From Chitinophagaceae bacterium (lineage in GTDB: Bacteria; Bacteroidota; Bacteroidia; Chitinophagales; Chitinophagaceae), in the NCBI GenBank assembly GCA_947442905.1, contig CANEWV010000140.1:1-5422 (forward strand): a DNA stretch of 5,422 nt, read 5' to 3'. Positions 1 to 5,422 of the stretch are shown one piece after another (within the stretch, counting starts at the first letter, position 1; each line of letters starts with the position of its first letter). The notes under the pieces were generated by a model that saw only the letters and a list, made by a program, of their open reading frames with translations, did not search any database and was not told the origin of the DNA. Both the position numbers and the translations under genes were made by a program.

Positions 1-1017
1 AAAAAGAATTTTATTGGACCTGGCATTGATGTTCCTGCACCTGATTACGGTACCGGCGAACGTGAAATGGCATGGATCGTTGATACCTATGCTTCATTAA
101 AGCCTGGTGAAATTGATGCTGCTGGTTGTGTTACGGGTAAGCCTATAACACAAGGTGGCGTAAGAGGAAGAAAAGAAGCTACTGGCCTTGGCGTTTTCTT
201 TGGTATTCGTGAAGTGTGCAATATGCAAGACGAAATGGAAAAGCGTGGATTAACAGTGGGTGTTGCTGGTAAAACGGTGGTTGTGCAAGGATTAGGAAAC
301 GTAGGATACCATAGTGCCAAATTTTTTAGAGAGCATGGATCTAAAGTAATTGCCATCGCAGAATTTGAAGGTGCTATTTTTAATGCCGACGGATTAAACG
401 AAGAAGAAGTTTTTCAGCACCGTAAAAAAACGGGTTCTATTTTAAATTTTCCGGGTGCTACCAATATTGCAAAAAGCACGGATGCATTAGAGCTTGCTTG
501 CGATATTTTAATTCCTGCAGCACTTGAAAATGTAATCAATGGTGAAAACGCGCCACGTGTGCAAGCAAAAATTATTGGTGAAGCTGCCAATGGTCCATTA
601 ACGCCTGAAGCGGATGAAATATTTGCATCAAAAGGAACGCTTGTAGTACCTGATATGTATTTGAATGCTGGTGGTGTAACGGTATCTTATTTTGAGTGGC
701 TTAAAAATTTAAGCCATGTGCGTTATGGCCGTATGGAAAAAAGATTTACCGAAAATTTAAATACGCATATTCTTTCTCAAATAGAGGAATTGACTGGTAA
801 AACAGTATCAGCTGCAGAGCGTGGTTTTATTATGCATGGTCCAGAAGAAGTGGATTTAGTGCATAGTGGACTTGAAGAAACAATGATTACGGCAACTCGC
901 GAAATTATGCAAATTTGGAAAGACAATCCTTCTATTCCTGATATGCGTACCGCTGCTTATGTATGTGCGATTAACAAGGTAGGTACGTCTTACGCCGAGC
1001 TTGGTATCTTCCCTTAA
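1..1017 (+). CDS. gdhA: Glutamate dehydrogenase (Glu/Leu/Phe/Val dehydrogenase family), 5'-truncated
   Basis: This cytosolic enzyme reversibly converts glutamate to 2-oxoglutarate and ammonia using NAD(P). The frame is open from base 1, so the N-terminus lies outside the window. The 338 residues seen are the C-terminal majority of a protein that usually has about 420-480. Visible hallmarks, numbered from the window edge, are PAPDYGTGERE at 12-22 with the probable catalytic Asp15, a GGVRGRKEATG segment near 52-62, the Rossmann motif GLGNVG at 97-102, and the late NAGGVTVSYFEW block. The Met at base 67 falls inside conserved sequence (EREMAWIVDTY), so it is not the start. An acidic residue (Glu121) sits near the end of the second Rossmann strand, which in this family tends to favour NAD over NADP; that is inference. 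Glutamate rather than leucine or phenylalanine is favoured by overall resemblance to Bacteroidota glutamate dehydrogenases, but substrate is not proven. The stop overlaps the opposing gene's stop. Confidence 0.93.
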   Translation, partial: KKNFIGPGIDVPAPDYGTGEREMAWIVDTYASLKPGEIDAAGCVTGKPITQGGVRGRKEATGLGVFFGIREVCNMQDEMEKRGLTVGVAGKTVVVQGLGNVGYHSAKFFREHGSKVIAIAEFEGAIFNADGLNEEEVFQHRKKTGSILNFPGATNIAKSTDALELACDILIPAALENVINGENAPRVQAKIIGEAANGPLTPEADEIFASKGTLVVPDMYLNAGGVTVSYFEWLKNLSHVRYGRMEKRFTENLNTHILSQIEELTGKTVSAAERGFIMHGPEEVDLVHSGLEETMITATREIMQIWKDNPSIPDMRTAAYVCAINKVGTSYAELGIFP

Positions 1018-1454
1018 CCGGTAACAAAATTTGGAAGGGCATTCATGATTGTTGGTTGCGCGTTTCTTAGGTCAAAACCAAATGTGTCATTTCCATTTGT
1101 GATAACAATGTACTGCGTTTCTAATTTGCTATTATAATGGAGTACTTGTTGTAACACTGATTCACTTAAGGGAACATTCATCTCTTTACATTCAACAATT
1201 AACCAAGGTTTGGTGTCTTTGTAAACAAGGATATCAAACCTTTTTTTTGTTTCGCCCCATTTGATTTCCTTTTCAATGGCAATAAGTGAAGCGGGCACAT
1301 CCTGCTTTTGAACCAGCACCTGTAAGAAGTTTTGACGAACCCATTCTTCGGGCGTTAAGCGTACCCAGATTTTTCTAAATGGGTCAAAAATTTGCTCTTT
1401 TTGATCCAAGTTTTTAATTTGATGCGCATATGATGGGTACTCTACTTGAATCAT
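1014..1454 (-). CDS. Stand-alone type I restriction HsdR N-terminal domain protein (PD-(D/E)XK-like)
   Basis: This small protein (146 residues from the ATG at 1454) matches the HsdR N-terminal nuclease-like domain found alone in many Bacteroidota. Conserved TPEEWVRQNF is at residues 35-44. The PD-(D/E)XK-type core follows: an acidic helix (Glu61/Glu63), RFDILVY with Asp74, then LIVECKE with Glu88 and Lys90. The nuclease-type residues therefore look intact. No helicase, HsdM or HsdS gene is nearby, so it is not a restriction system by context; its cellular role is unknown. The frame is open upstream to a TTG at 1493. I prefer the ATG at 1454 because relatives, as I recall them, begin near the MIQVEYPSY segment, and because the candidate promoter at 1505-1535 would leave almost no leader before the TTG. 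No Shine-Dalgarno is evident. The gene is convergent with gdhA and divergent from amn. Confidence 0.85.
   Translation of the reverse strand: MIQVEYPSYAHQIKNLDQKEQIFDPFRKIWVRLTPEEWVRQNFLQVLVQKQDVPASLIAIEKEIKWGETKKRFDILVYKDTKPWLIVECKEMNVPLSESVLQQVLHYNSKLETQYIVITNGNDTFGFDLRNAQPTIMNALPNFVTG
1391..1421 (+). promoter_or_regulatory. Weak candidate promoter for amn inside the HsdR-N gene
   Basis: On the plus strand, TTTG (1391-1394), a 19-base spacer and TTAATTTG (1414-1421) resemble the Bacteroidetes -33/-7 pair, with one mismatch in the TANNTTTG box. It would start amn transcripts about 110 bases before the ATG, from within the opposing coding region. AT-rich DNA produces such matches by chance, so support is weak. 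The 45-base gap next to amn offers only a poorer box, TAACTTTT at 1496-1503, without a well-spaced -33 element. Confidence 0.22.
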
Positions 1455-1504
1455 AAGAAATGGATTGTCATGGCTTTTTTGTAATTTAGCCAATTAACTT
1501 TTTT

Positions 1505-1535
1505 CAAATATACCCACACTGGGTTAAAATGCCAA
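1505..1535 (-). promoter_or_regulatory. Candidate Bacteroidota-type promoter for the HsdR-N gene
   Basis: Read on the minus strand, TTGG (1535-1532) is followed by a 19-base spacer and TATATTTG (1512-1505). This fits the Bacteroidetes primary sigma consensus of a TTTG/TTG -33 element and a TANNTTTG -7 element, with a full match at -7. Transcription would start near 1498-1500, giving a leader of about 45 bases before the ATG at 1454. The -33 part overlaps the bases just upstream of amn on the other strand, so the two divergent genes share this stretch. It is a consensus match only. Confidence 0.55.
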
Positions 1536-1538
1536 CCT

Positions 1539-2309
1539 ATGAAAACGAAAGAAGAAATAGTAAATAACTGGCTTCCAAGGTATACCGGAGAGCAGCTTCA
1601 AAATTTTGGAAAGTATATTTTGCTTACCAACTTTAGCAATTACGTTAATTTATTTGCTTCTTGGAATGGTGTAGAAGTAGTTGGAAAAGACCGTCCTATG
1701 CAGTGCGCAACCGCTGGCGGTATTACCATTATCAATTTTGGAATGGGTAGCCCTGGGGCAGCAACGGTTATGGATTTATTAACGGCCATCGAGCCTGAAG
1801 CGGTATTGTTTTTGGGTAAATGCGGAGGGCTCAAAAAACGGAATAATTTAGGCGATTTAATACTTCCTATAGCGGCCATTAGAGGCGAAGGAACTTCCAA
1901 TGATTACTTTCCTCCAGAAGTGCCAGCCATGCCGGCCTTTGCCTTACAAAAAGCGATATCTACAACCATTAGAGATTATAAAGTTGATTATTGGACCGGT
2001 ACGGTGTACACAACCAATAGAAGGGTATGGGAACATGATGAAGTGTTTAAAGATTATTTAACACGTGTGCGCGCCTATGCCATTGATATGGAAACCGCTA
2101 CCATTTTTACGGTTGGTTTTTACAATAAAATTCCTACGGGCGCACTTCTTTTAGTGAGTGATCAGCCCATGGTTCCAGAAGGTGTAAAAACAGAAGCGAG
2201 TGATGTAAAAGTGACGAGTGCCTTTGTAGAAAACCATTTAAAAATTGGTATCGATTCTTTAAAGCAATTGATCAATAAAGGACAAACAGTAAGGCACTTA
2301 AGATTCTAA
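1539..2309 (+). CDS. amn: AMP nucleosidase (short Bacteroidota form)
   Basis: The enzyme hydrolyses AMP to adenine and ribose 5-phosphate, a cytosolic purine-salvage and adenylate-balancing step. The 256-residue protein has the nucleoside phosphorylase fold signatures: INFGMGSPGAA at 65-75 (phosphate/ribose side), FLGKCGG at 91-97, AIDMET at 181-186 with the ribose-binding Met184/Glu185 pair, and LLVSDQP at 204-210 with Asp208 as the likely acid acting on the purine ring. It lacks the extra N-terminal domain of the long E. coli-type enzyme (over 480 residues) and has the length expected for the short Bacteroidota AMP nucleosidases. A different nucleosidase or phosphorylase of the same superfamily is the main alternative. 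The ATG at 1539 starts the MKTKEEIVNNWLPRYTG segment and has no Shine-Dalgarno, as is usual in this phylum. It is divergent from the HsdR-N gene. Its stop lies 19 bases from the ccmB stop on the other strand. Confidence 0.92.
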   Translation: MKTKEEIVNNWLPRYTGEQLQNFGKYILLTNFSNYVNLFASWNGVEVVGKDRPMQCATAGGITIINFGMGSPGAATVMDLLTAIEPEAVLFLGKCGGLKKRNNLGDLILPIAAIRGEGTSNDYFPPEVPAMPAFALQKAISTTIRDYKVDYWTGTVYTTNRRVWEHDEVFKDYLTRVRAYAIDMETATIFTVGFYNKIPTGALLLVSDQPMVPEGVKTEASDVKVTSAFVENHLKIGIDSLKQLINKGQTVRHLRF

Positions 2310-2328
2310 TAGAGGTGTTTAAACGCTG

Positions 2329-2988
2329 CTAATCTTTCCATAAAAAAGGGAACAGGATAAGGGCAAGGGCAACTACTAAAATATCTAGTCCAACTAGCAT
2401 GCCAACCATTTGTAAAAAGCCTCCTTGTATCACAGACGAAAAGCCTGTTGCTGATATTTTCATGAGTAGTAATAGCTGTGGTATGATGAGCGGAAAGCCC
2501 ATGATAGCCATCATTGCAGCGTTTTGTTGTGCTTTTGCAGCGATGGCAGCTAAAAATGTAAATACCAAACTAATGCTCATGCCACCTAGGCAAACAATGC
2601 CCGTAAATACAAGGGCATGGGTGAGTGGGTTTCCTAATAGGAGTGTAAAAACAGCTAGGCTTAATAAGCTCATGCCAAGCATGAGTACTAGGTTAAAAAT
2701 AAGTTTTGCGAGTACAAAATTTTGAGCACTCGTAATGGAGTAAAAGTATAACATGCGCCCACTGCCTTCTTGCAAAAAACTTTTAGCAACCGCATTCACG
2801 CAAACAAATAATTGAATCACCCAAAAAAGTCCATTCCAAACTTGATCATCGGGTTGACCCATCGATAAATACACCACAAAGATGGTTGTTACCACATAGA
2901 GTACAATACCATACAAAGTATACTGCTGCCTGAGTTCAAGCAAAAAATCTTTTTGTAATAAAGCAAGTATGGCGTTTTTATTTTTCAT
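2329..2988 (-). CDS. ccmB: Haem exporter protein CcmB (cytochrome c maturation)
   Basis: CcmB is the integral-membrane subunit that works with the ATPase CcmA and with CcmC to supply haem to CcmE during System I cytochrome c maturation. From the ATG at 2988 the protein has 219 residues, close to the about 220 usual for the family. The N-terminal cytosolic segment, with [11 protein letters not shown] at 13-23, is typical. Six hydrophobic segments lie roughly at 25-43, 51-68, 92-118, 124-150, 158-178 and 195-214. A conserved-looking loop, [13 protein letters not shown], is at 71-83. The frame is open to a GTG at 3090, but that extension runs through the conserved zinc-site end of tdk and adds 34 charged residues atypical of CcmB, so I reject it. 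The start lies inside the tdk end (11-base overlap), which suggests co-transcription and coupled translation. No ccmA, ccmC or ccmE is seen in this window. Confidence 0.9.
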   Translation of the reverse strand: MKNKNAILALLQKDFLLELRQQYTLYGIVLYVVTTIFVVYLSMGQPDDQVWNGLFWVIQLFVCVNAVAKSFLQEGSGRMLYFYSITSAQNFVLAKLIFNLVLMLGMSLLSLAVFTLLLGNPLTHALVFTGIVCLGGMSISLVFTFLAAIAAKAQQNAAMMAIMGFPLIIPQLLLLMKISATGFSSVIQGGFLQMVGMLVGLDILVVALALILFPFLWKD

Positions 2989-3544
2989 GCATGCATTTTC
3001 TACAACGAGGTTCGTAAGTATCTTTTTCTCCAAGTAATACTTGGCTTTCGTTAGCCGTTTTTCTAAATGACACGTGCGCAATATTGCCACACTTCATACA
3101 AATGGCATGCAGCTTTGTGATGTAGTCTGCAACAGCTAATAGATTAGGCATTTGTCCAAAGGGCTTGCCTAAATAATCCATATCGAGTCCGGCTACAATC
3201 ACCCTAATGCCTCTTGAGGCCAAGGTTTCACAAACCATGGTAATTTCTGCATCAAAAAACTGCGCTTCGTCAATACCTATTACATCAACATCGCCGGCAA
3301 GTAATAAAATAGATTGCGCATGGTCTACAGGAATAGAAGGGATGCTATTGGCGTCGTGGCTTACCACTTCTGTATCATTGTACCTGGTATCAATTGCAGG
3401 TTTATAAATCTCAATTTTTAGGTTGGCAATTTTTGCGCGCTTGAGTCTCCTAATTAATTCTTCTGTTTTGCCGCTAAACATGCTGCCGCAAATCACTTCA
3501 ATCCAGCCTCTTTTGTCACCTGTTATGTTAGGTTCTATGAACAT
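2978..3544 (-). CDS. tdk: Thymidine kinase, type II (TK1-like)
   Basis: This cytosolic salvage enzyme phosphorylates thymidine to dTMP with ATP. The 188-residue product shows the full type II architecture: the P-loop GSMFSGKT at 20-27, DTRY at 52-55, the Walker B-like DEAQFF at 92-97 with the catalytic Glu93, [12 protein letters not shown] at 119-130, and a structural zinc site from two CxxC pairs (Cys149/Cys152 and Cys181/Cys184) flanking the thymidine-binding lasso. YEPRCRKC at 177-184 closes the zinc domain. Nothing is missing, so it should be active; dTTP feedback inhibition is usual in this family. The ATG at 3544 fits family length. It is the first gene of a likely tdk-ccmB transcript. 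An 80-base region separates it from the divergent gene at 3625. Confidence 0.96.
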   Translation of the reverse strand: MFIEPNITGDKRGWIEVICGSMFSGKTEELIRRLKRAKIANLKIEIYKPAIDTRYNDTEVVSHDANSIPSIPVDHAQSILLLAGDVDVIGIDEAQFFDAEITMVCETLASRGIRVIVAGLDMDYLGKPFGQMPNLLAVADYITKLHAICMKCGNIAHVSFRKTANESQVLLGEKDTYEPRCRKCMHEK

Positions 3545-3552
3545 GTATCAAA

Positions 3553-3560
3553 TAAATTTG
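3553..3560 (+). promoter_or_regulatory. Candidate -7 box for the gene at 3625
   Basis: TAAATTTG on the plus strand matches the Bacteroidetes TANNTTTG -7 element exactly and would place a start site near 3566, about 60 bases before the ATG at 3625. The -33 element is not convincing: the nearest candidates are TTA at 3528-3530 or TTC at 3533-3535. The box lies just upstream of the divergent tdk start, so a regulator here could affect both genes. On the minus strand the overlapping TTTATTTG (3556-3549) is a one-mismatch box for tdk that would imply an almost leaderless transcript. Confidence 0.3.
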
Positions 3561-3624
3561 TAGATTAGACGTTAAATAGGAGCGGATACCAGTCCCATTT
3601 AAGACCCCAAATGTATTACATAGA

Positions 3625-4413
3625 ATGGAAAGAGTTGGTACGTTAATTCATAAACTAAAAGATCTTTTTGATCAGGGTGCCAGTAGCGAGCAGCTTATGG
3701 CCACTGCTCATATGCTTTTATCTGAACTTGAAACAACGGCCACTCCAATGGGAGAGCCCGAAAAGCCCAGTAAAATGGGGGTTTCGGTGGTAATGCCTAG
3801 GGGTGCAAGAGCCCAAAAGCCAGAGCAACTTATTCAGGCCAAATTACCCCTCGATATCTTAGACGACACGCCAAAACTTAACCAAACTGAAGTTCAGGTA
3901 GATCTTCCAGCCATTACATCAATCGATGTTCCGGCAGTGCTAGATTACGAGGCGCACAATCCGTTAGAGACAACATCAAAAGGGCCAGCTATTTCAGAAA
4001 TGAATAGCGGATGGTTGTTTGATACATCTACAGAAATTCCAACCCTCGCGCTTCAGTCAAATAAAAATGAATTTGCTGAAATCAATCAGCTGATGGAGTC
4101 GATTCATTCGATGCCGGTACTCAACGAAAAATTACGCGCCAATCAAATTGAAATTGGAACCCTACTTAACAATGAGCCCATCAAAGAATTAAAAAAAGGC
4201 ATTGGAATCAATGACCGGTTTTTGTTTGTGCAAGAACTTTTTAGAGGGGATGAAAGTATGTACGAGCGGAGTATTAAAACCATTGATGGTTTTGCAATTT
4301 ATCCAGAGGCTCAATTTTGGATACAGCGAGAATTAAAATTAAAAATTGGTTGGAATGAAGACAGTGCCACTGTCAAGCATTTTGATCAACTCGTTAAAAG
4401 ACGATTTTCCTGA
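3625..4413 (+). CDS. Conserved Bacteroidota protein of unknown function
   Basis: I do not recognise a named family; the C-terminus resembles uncharacterised proteins I recall from Bacteroidota. The 262-residue product has three parts. Residues 1-37 form an amphipathic helical segment (VGTLIHKLKDLFDQG, then SSEQLMATAHMLLSELE). Residues 38-145 are rich in Pro, Thr, Ser and acidic residues and look like a disordered linker. Residues 147-262 look folded and helical, with NEKLRANQIEIGTLLN around 167-182, GINDRFLFVQELFRGDES at 194-211, MYERSIKTIDGF at 212-223 and a basic end, DQLVKRRFS. There is no signal peptide, membrane segment or catalytic motif that I can identify, so it is probably a cytosolic binding or scaffold protein (inference). 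In-frame sequence upstream reaches a TAG at 3577 with no usable start codon, which supports the ATG at 3625. No Shine-Dalgarno is seen. It is divergent from tdk and overlaps the waaA end by 28 bases. Confidence 0.85.
   Translation: MERVGTLIHKLKDLFDQGASSEQLMATAHMLLSELETTATPMGEPEKPSKMGVSVVMPRGARAQKPEQLIQAKLPLDILDDTPKLNQTEVQVDLPAITSIDVPAVLDYEAHNPLETTSKGPAISEMNSGWLFDTSTEIPTLALQSNKNEFAEINQLMESIHSMPVLNEKLRANQIEIGTLLNNEPIKELKKGIGINDRFLFVQELFRGDESMYERSIKTIDGFAIYPEAQFWIQRELKLKIGWNEDSATVKHFDQLVKRRFS
4360..4374 (-). terminator. Possible terminator-like hairpin just after waaA
   Basis: GACAGTG-C-CACTGTC is a perfect 7-base inverted repeat around one central base. As RNA it could form a 6-bp stem with a 3-base loop. 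On the minus strand it begins 12 bases past the waaA stop codon, where a terminator is expected. The following minus-strand bases are TTCATTCC, with a T-rich run only about 14 bases further on, so it is not a textbook intrinsic terminator. It lies inside the coding sequence of the opposing gene, where it may also be a chance palindrome. Confidence 0.3.
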
Positions 4414-5422
4414 ATGTAGTGTATAATTTTTGCGGAAGCGCCCTTGTATGCATGTACAAAATCTCCAGCGTGTTGCCCCATTTTTATCCTATCCGCTTCG
4501 TTACTAAAAAGTTTATTTGCAACAGCTTCAAAATCTAAAGCATCTTCGATACTGATGGCGCCACCTGCGTCAACAAGTCCTGCGGCCTCTATGTATTTGT
4601 CATACACGGGTCCAAATAGAACAGGCTTATAATGCACTGCAGCTTCTAAACAGTTGTGTATACCGTCTGCACCAAACCCGCCGCCAATAAAGGTTATAGT
4701 GGCATAGTGGTACAACTTACTTAGCATGCCTACATTGTCGATAATGAGTGTATTACAGTTTTGTGGCGCGGTATTAAAGCCTTTTACATAATCAGAAAAG
4801 AGTACTGCATTTTTATAAAGCGATAAACAGTTTTGAAGCCTTTGATTTGTAATATCGTGCGGTGCAATTATGAATTTAATATTCGGATTTGTTTTTTCAA
4901 AATGAGCAATCGTTTCGTCATCCTGAAACCAGGTACTCCCTGCTACCAATACCAAACTATTGTTACAAAAATGCGCAATAGGATCAATGGGTGTAAACGC
5001 TTCTGCAATTTCAATTACTCTATCAAATCTGGTATCGCCACCAATATATACCTCATTATTGATTCCAATAGAATGCAGTAAAGATTGTGAACTTTTGTCC
5101 TGCACAAAAAAAGCGGTAAAACAGGAAAGCAACTTTTTATAAAAGCTACCATACCATTTAAAAAACAATTGATCTTTTCTAAAAATACCTGCAATTAATA
5201 TCGTAGGTATTTGCAGTTTTTTTAACTGTGTGAGGTAGTAATGCCAAAATTCATATTTTACAAAAATGGCAATAGAAGGGTTTGTAATTTTCAAAAATTT
5301 GCTCGCATTGCCCGCGCTATCCATGGGTAAGTAAAAAACATAATCGGCGCCAGCATAATTTTTGTGTACTTCGTAACCAGAAGGTGAAAAAAAAGTGAGG
5401 AGGATACTATAATTGGGGTACT
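4386..5422 (-). CDS. waaA: 3-deoxy-D-manno-octulosonic acid (Kdo) transferase WaaA, 5'-truncated
   Basis: WaaA (KdtA, glycosyltransferase family 30) transfers Kdo from CMP-Kdo to the lipid A precursor at the inner-membrane cytosolic face, so the organism makes lipopolysaccharide. The frame is open to the window edge: upstream of the Met at 5324 it still reads FFSPSGYEVHKNYAGADYVFYLP, a family hallmark, so the gene starts beyond 5422. The 344 residues seen lack the first part of the about 410-residue protein, including the membrane anchor and catalytic Glu. Numbered from the edge, visible motifs are IFVKYEFW at 52-59, GDTRFDRV at 128-135, VAGSTW at 159-164, IAPHD at 185-189, and the CMP-Kdo-side block GGGFGADGIHNCLEAA at 246-261 with Glu258, followed by KPVLFGP. 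FGADGIHN differs from the proteobacterial form but resembles Bacteroidota versions. Its end overlaps the opposing gene by 28 bases. Confidence 0.95.
   Translation of the reverse strand, partial: YPNYSILLTFFSPSGYEVHKNYAGADYVFYLPMDSAGNASKFLKITNPSIAIFVKYEFWHYYLTQLKKLQIPTILIAGIFRKDQLFFKWYGSFYKKLLSCFTAFFVQDKSSQSLLHSIGINNEVYIGGDTRFDRVIEIAEAFTPIDPIAHFCNNSLVLVAGSTWFQDDETIAHFEKTNPNIKFIIAPHDITNQRLQNCLSLYKNAVLFSDYVKGFNTAPQNCNTLIIDNVGMLSKLYHYATITFIGGGFGADGIHNCLEAAVHYKPVLFGPVYDKYIEAAGLVDAGGAISIEDALDFEAVANKLFSNEADRIKMGQHAGDFVHAYKGASAKIIHYIQENRLLTS

Noticed and set aside
87..356. Minus-strand open frame of 89 codons inside gdhA
   Set aside because: It lies fully antisense to a strongly conserved dehydrogenase region, and its Pro/Thr/Ser-rich product resembles no family.
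1008..1038. CTTCC/GGAAG pairing as a terminator between gdhA and the HsdR-N gene
   Set aside because: Only about five base pairs around a loop of roughly 20 bases, with no adjacent T-run.
1455..1493. N-terminal extension of the HsdR-N protein to the TTG at 1493
   Set aside because: The extension has no recognisable conservation, uses a rare start codon, and leaves almost no leader after the candidate promoter; not excluded outright.
1640..1900. Minus-strand open frame inside amn
   Set aside because: It is antisense to the conserved GMGSPG and GKCGG core of AMP nucleosidase; a shadow frame.
2317..2324. GTTTAAAC palindrome as a terminator between amn and ccmB
   Set aside because: The perfect palindrome leaves no loop, its flanks pair only through wobble, and no T-run follows on either strand.
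2399..2725. Plus-strand open frame of 108 codons opposite ccmB
   Set aside because: The minus strand encodes a clear six-segment CcmB here; the plus-strand product is low-complexity and unrecognisable.
2989..3090. N-terminal extension of ccmB to the GTG at 3090
   Set aside because: It overlaps the conserved zinc-site end of tdk, adds 34 atypical charged residues, and the ATG at 2988 gives the normal family length.
3207..3407. Plus-strand open frame opposite tdk
   Set aside because: It is antisense to the thymidine kinase Walker B region; a shadow frame.
4444..4632. Plus-strand open frame opposite the waaA 3' part
   Set aside because: It is antisense to clear WaaA sequence and rich in Ala/Ser/Pro, as expected for a shadow frame.
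4833..5142. Two overlapping plus-strand open frames opposite waaA
   Set aside because: They are antisense to conserved WaaA motifs and overlap each other in different frames.
5322..5324. Met codon at 5324 as the start of waaA
   Set aside because: The same frame continues upstream with conserved WaaA residues (SPSGYEVHKNY...) to the window edge, so the gene is truncated by the window, not by biology.

Overview
The window looks like an ordinary chromosomal segment of a Bacteroidota bacterium, probably from the Chitinophagaceae/Sphingobacteriales side. Three things suggest this. The AMP nucleosidase is the short Bacteroidota type. The glutamate dehydrogenase, WaaA and HsdR-N proteins read like Bacteroidota versions. 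The starts lack clear Shine-Dalgarno sequences, while TTG/TANNTTTG-type promoter boxes can be found. The DNA is AT-rich and looks even throughout. I see no mobile element, CRISPR array, tRNA or rRNA. The assignment rests on protein recognition by eye, not on a search.

Layout from left to right: (1) the 3' part of a glutamate dehydrogenase gene on +, cut by the left edge; (2) on -, a small stand-alone HsdR N-terminal (PD-(D/E)XK-like) protein whose stop codon interlocks with that of the dehydrogenase; (3) on +, a complete AMP nucleosidase gene (amn), transcribed away from the HsdR-N gene; (4) on -, a tdk-ccmB pair (thymidine kinase, then a haem-exporter membrane subunit) with an 11-base overlap; (5) on +, divergent from tdk, a 262-residue protein of unknown function with a well-structured C-terminal part; (6) on -, waaA (Kdo transferase), cut by the right edge. 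Its reading frame runs unbroken to base 5422, so the internal Met at 5324 is not its start.

The genes are housekeeping functions: nitrogen/amino-acid metabolism (Gdh), purine and pyrimidine salvage (Amn, Tdk), cytochrome c maturation (CcmB) and lipopolysaccharide core synthesis (WaaA). They do not form one pathway. The layout is compact. All three tail-to-tail junctions are overlapping or nearly so (4-base overlap, 19-base gap, 28-base overlap), and only the last has a candidate terminator-like hairpin. The two head-to-head regions (1455-1538 and 3545-3624) carry the candidate promoters.

I found no convincing new biological system. The most worthwhile leads are the unrecognised 262-residue protein, the orphan HsdR-N protein with an intact nuclease-type motif and its own good promoter, and the hairpin after waaA that lies inside the opposing gene.
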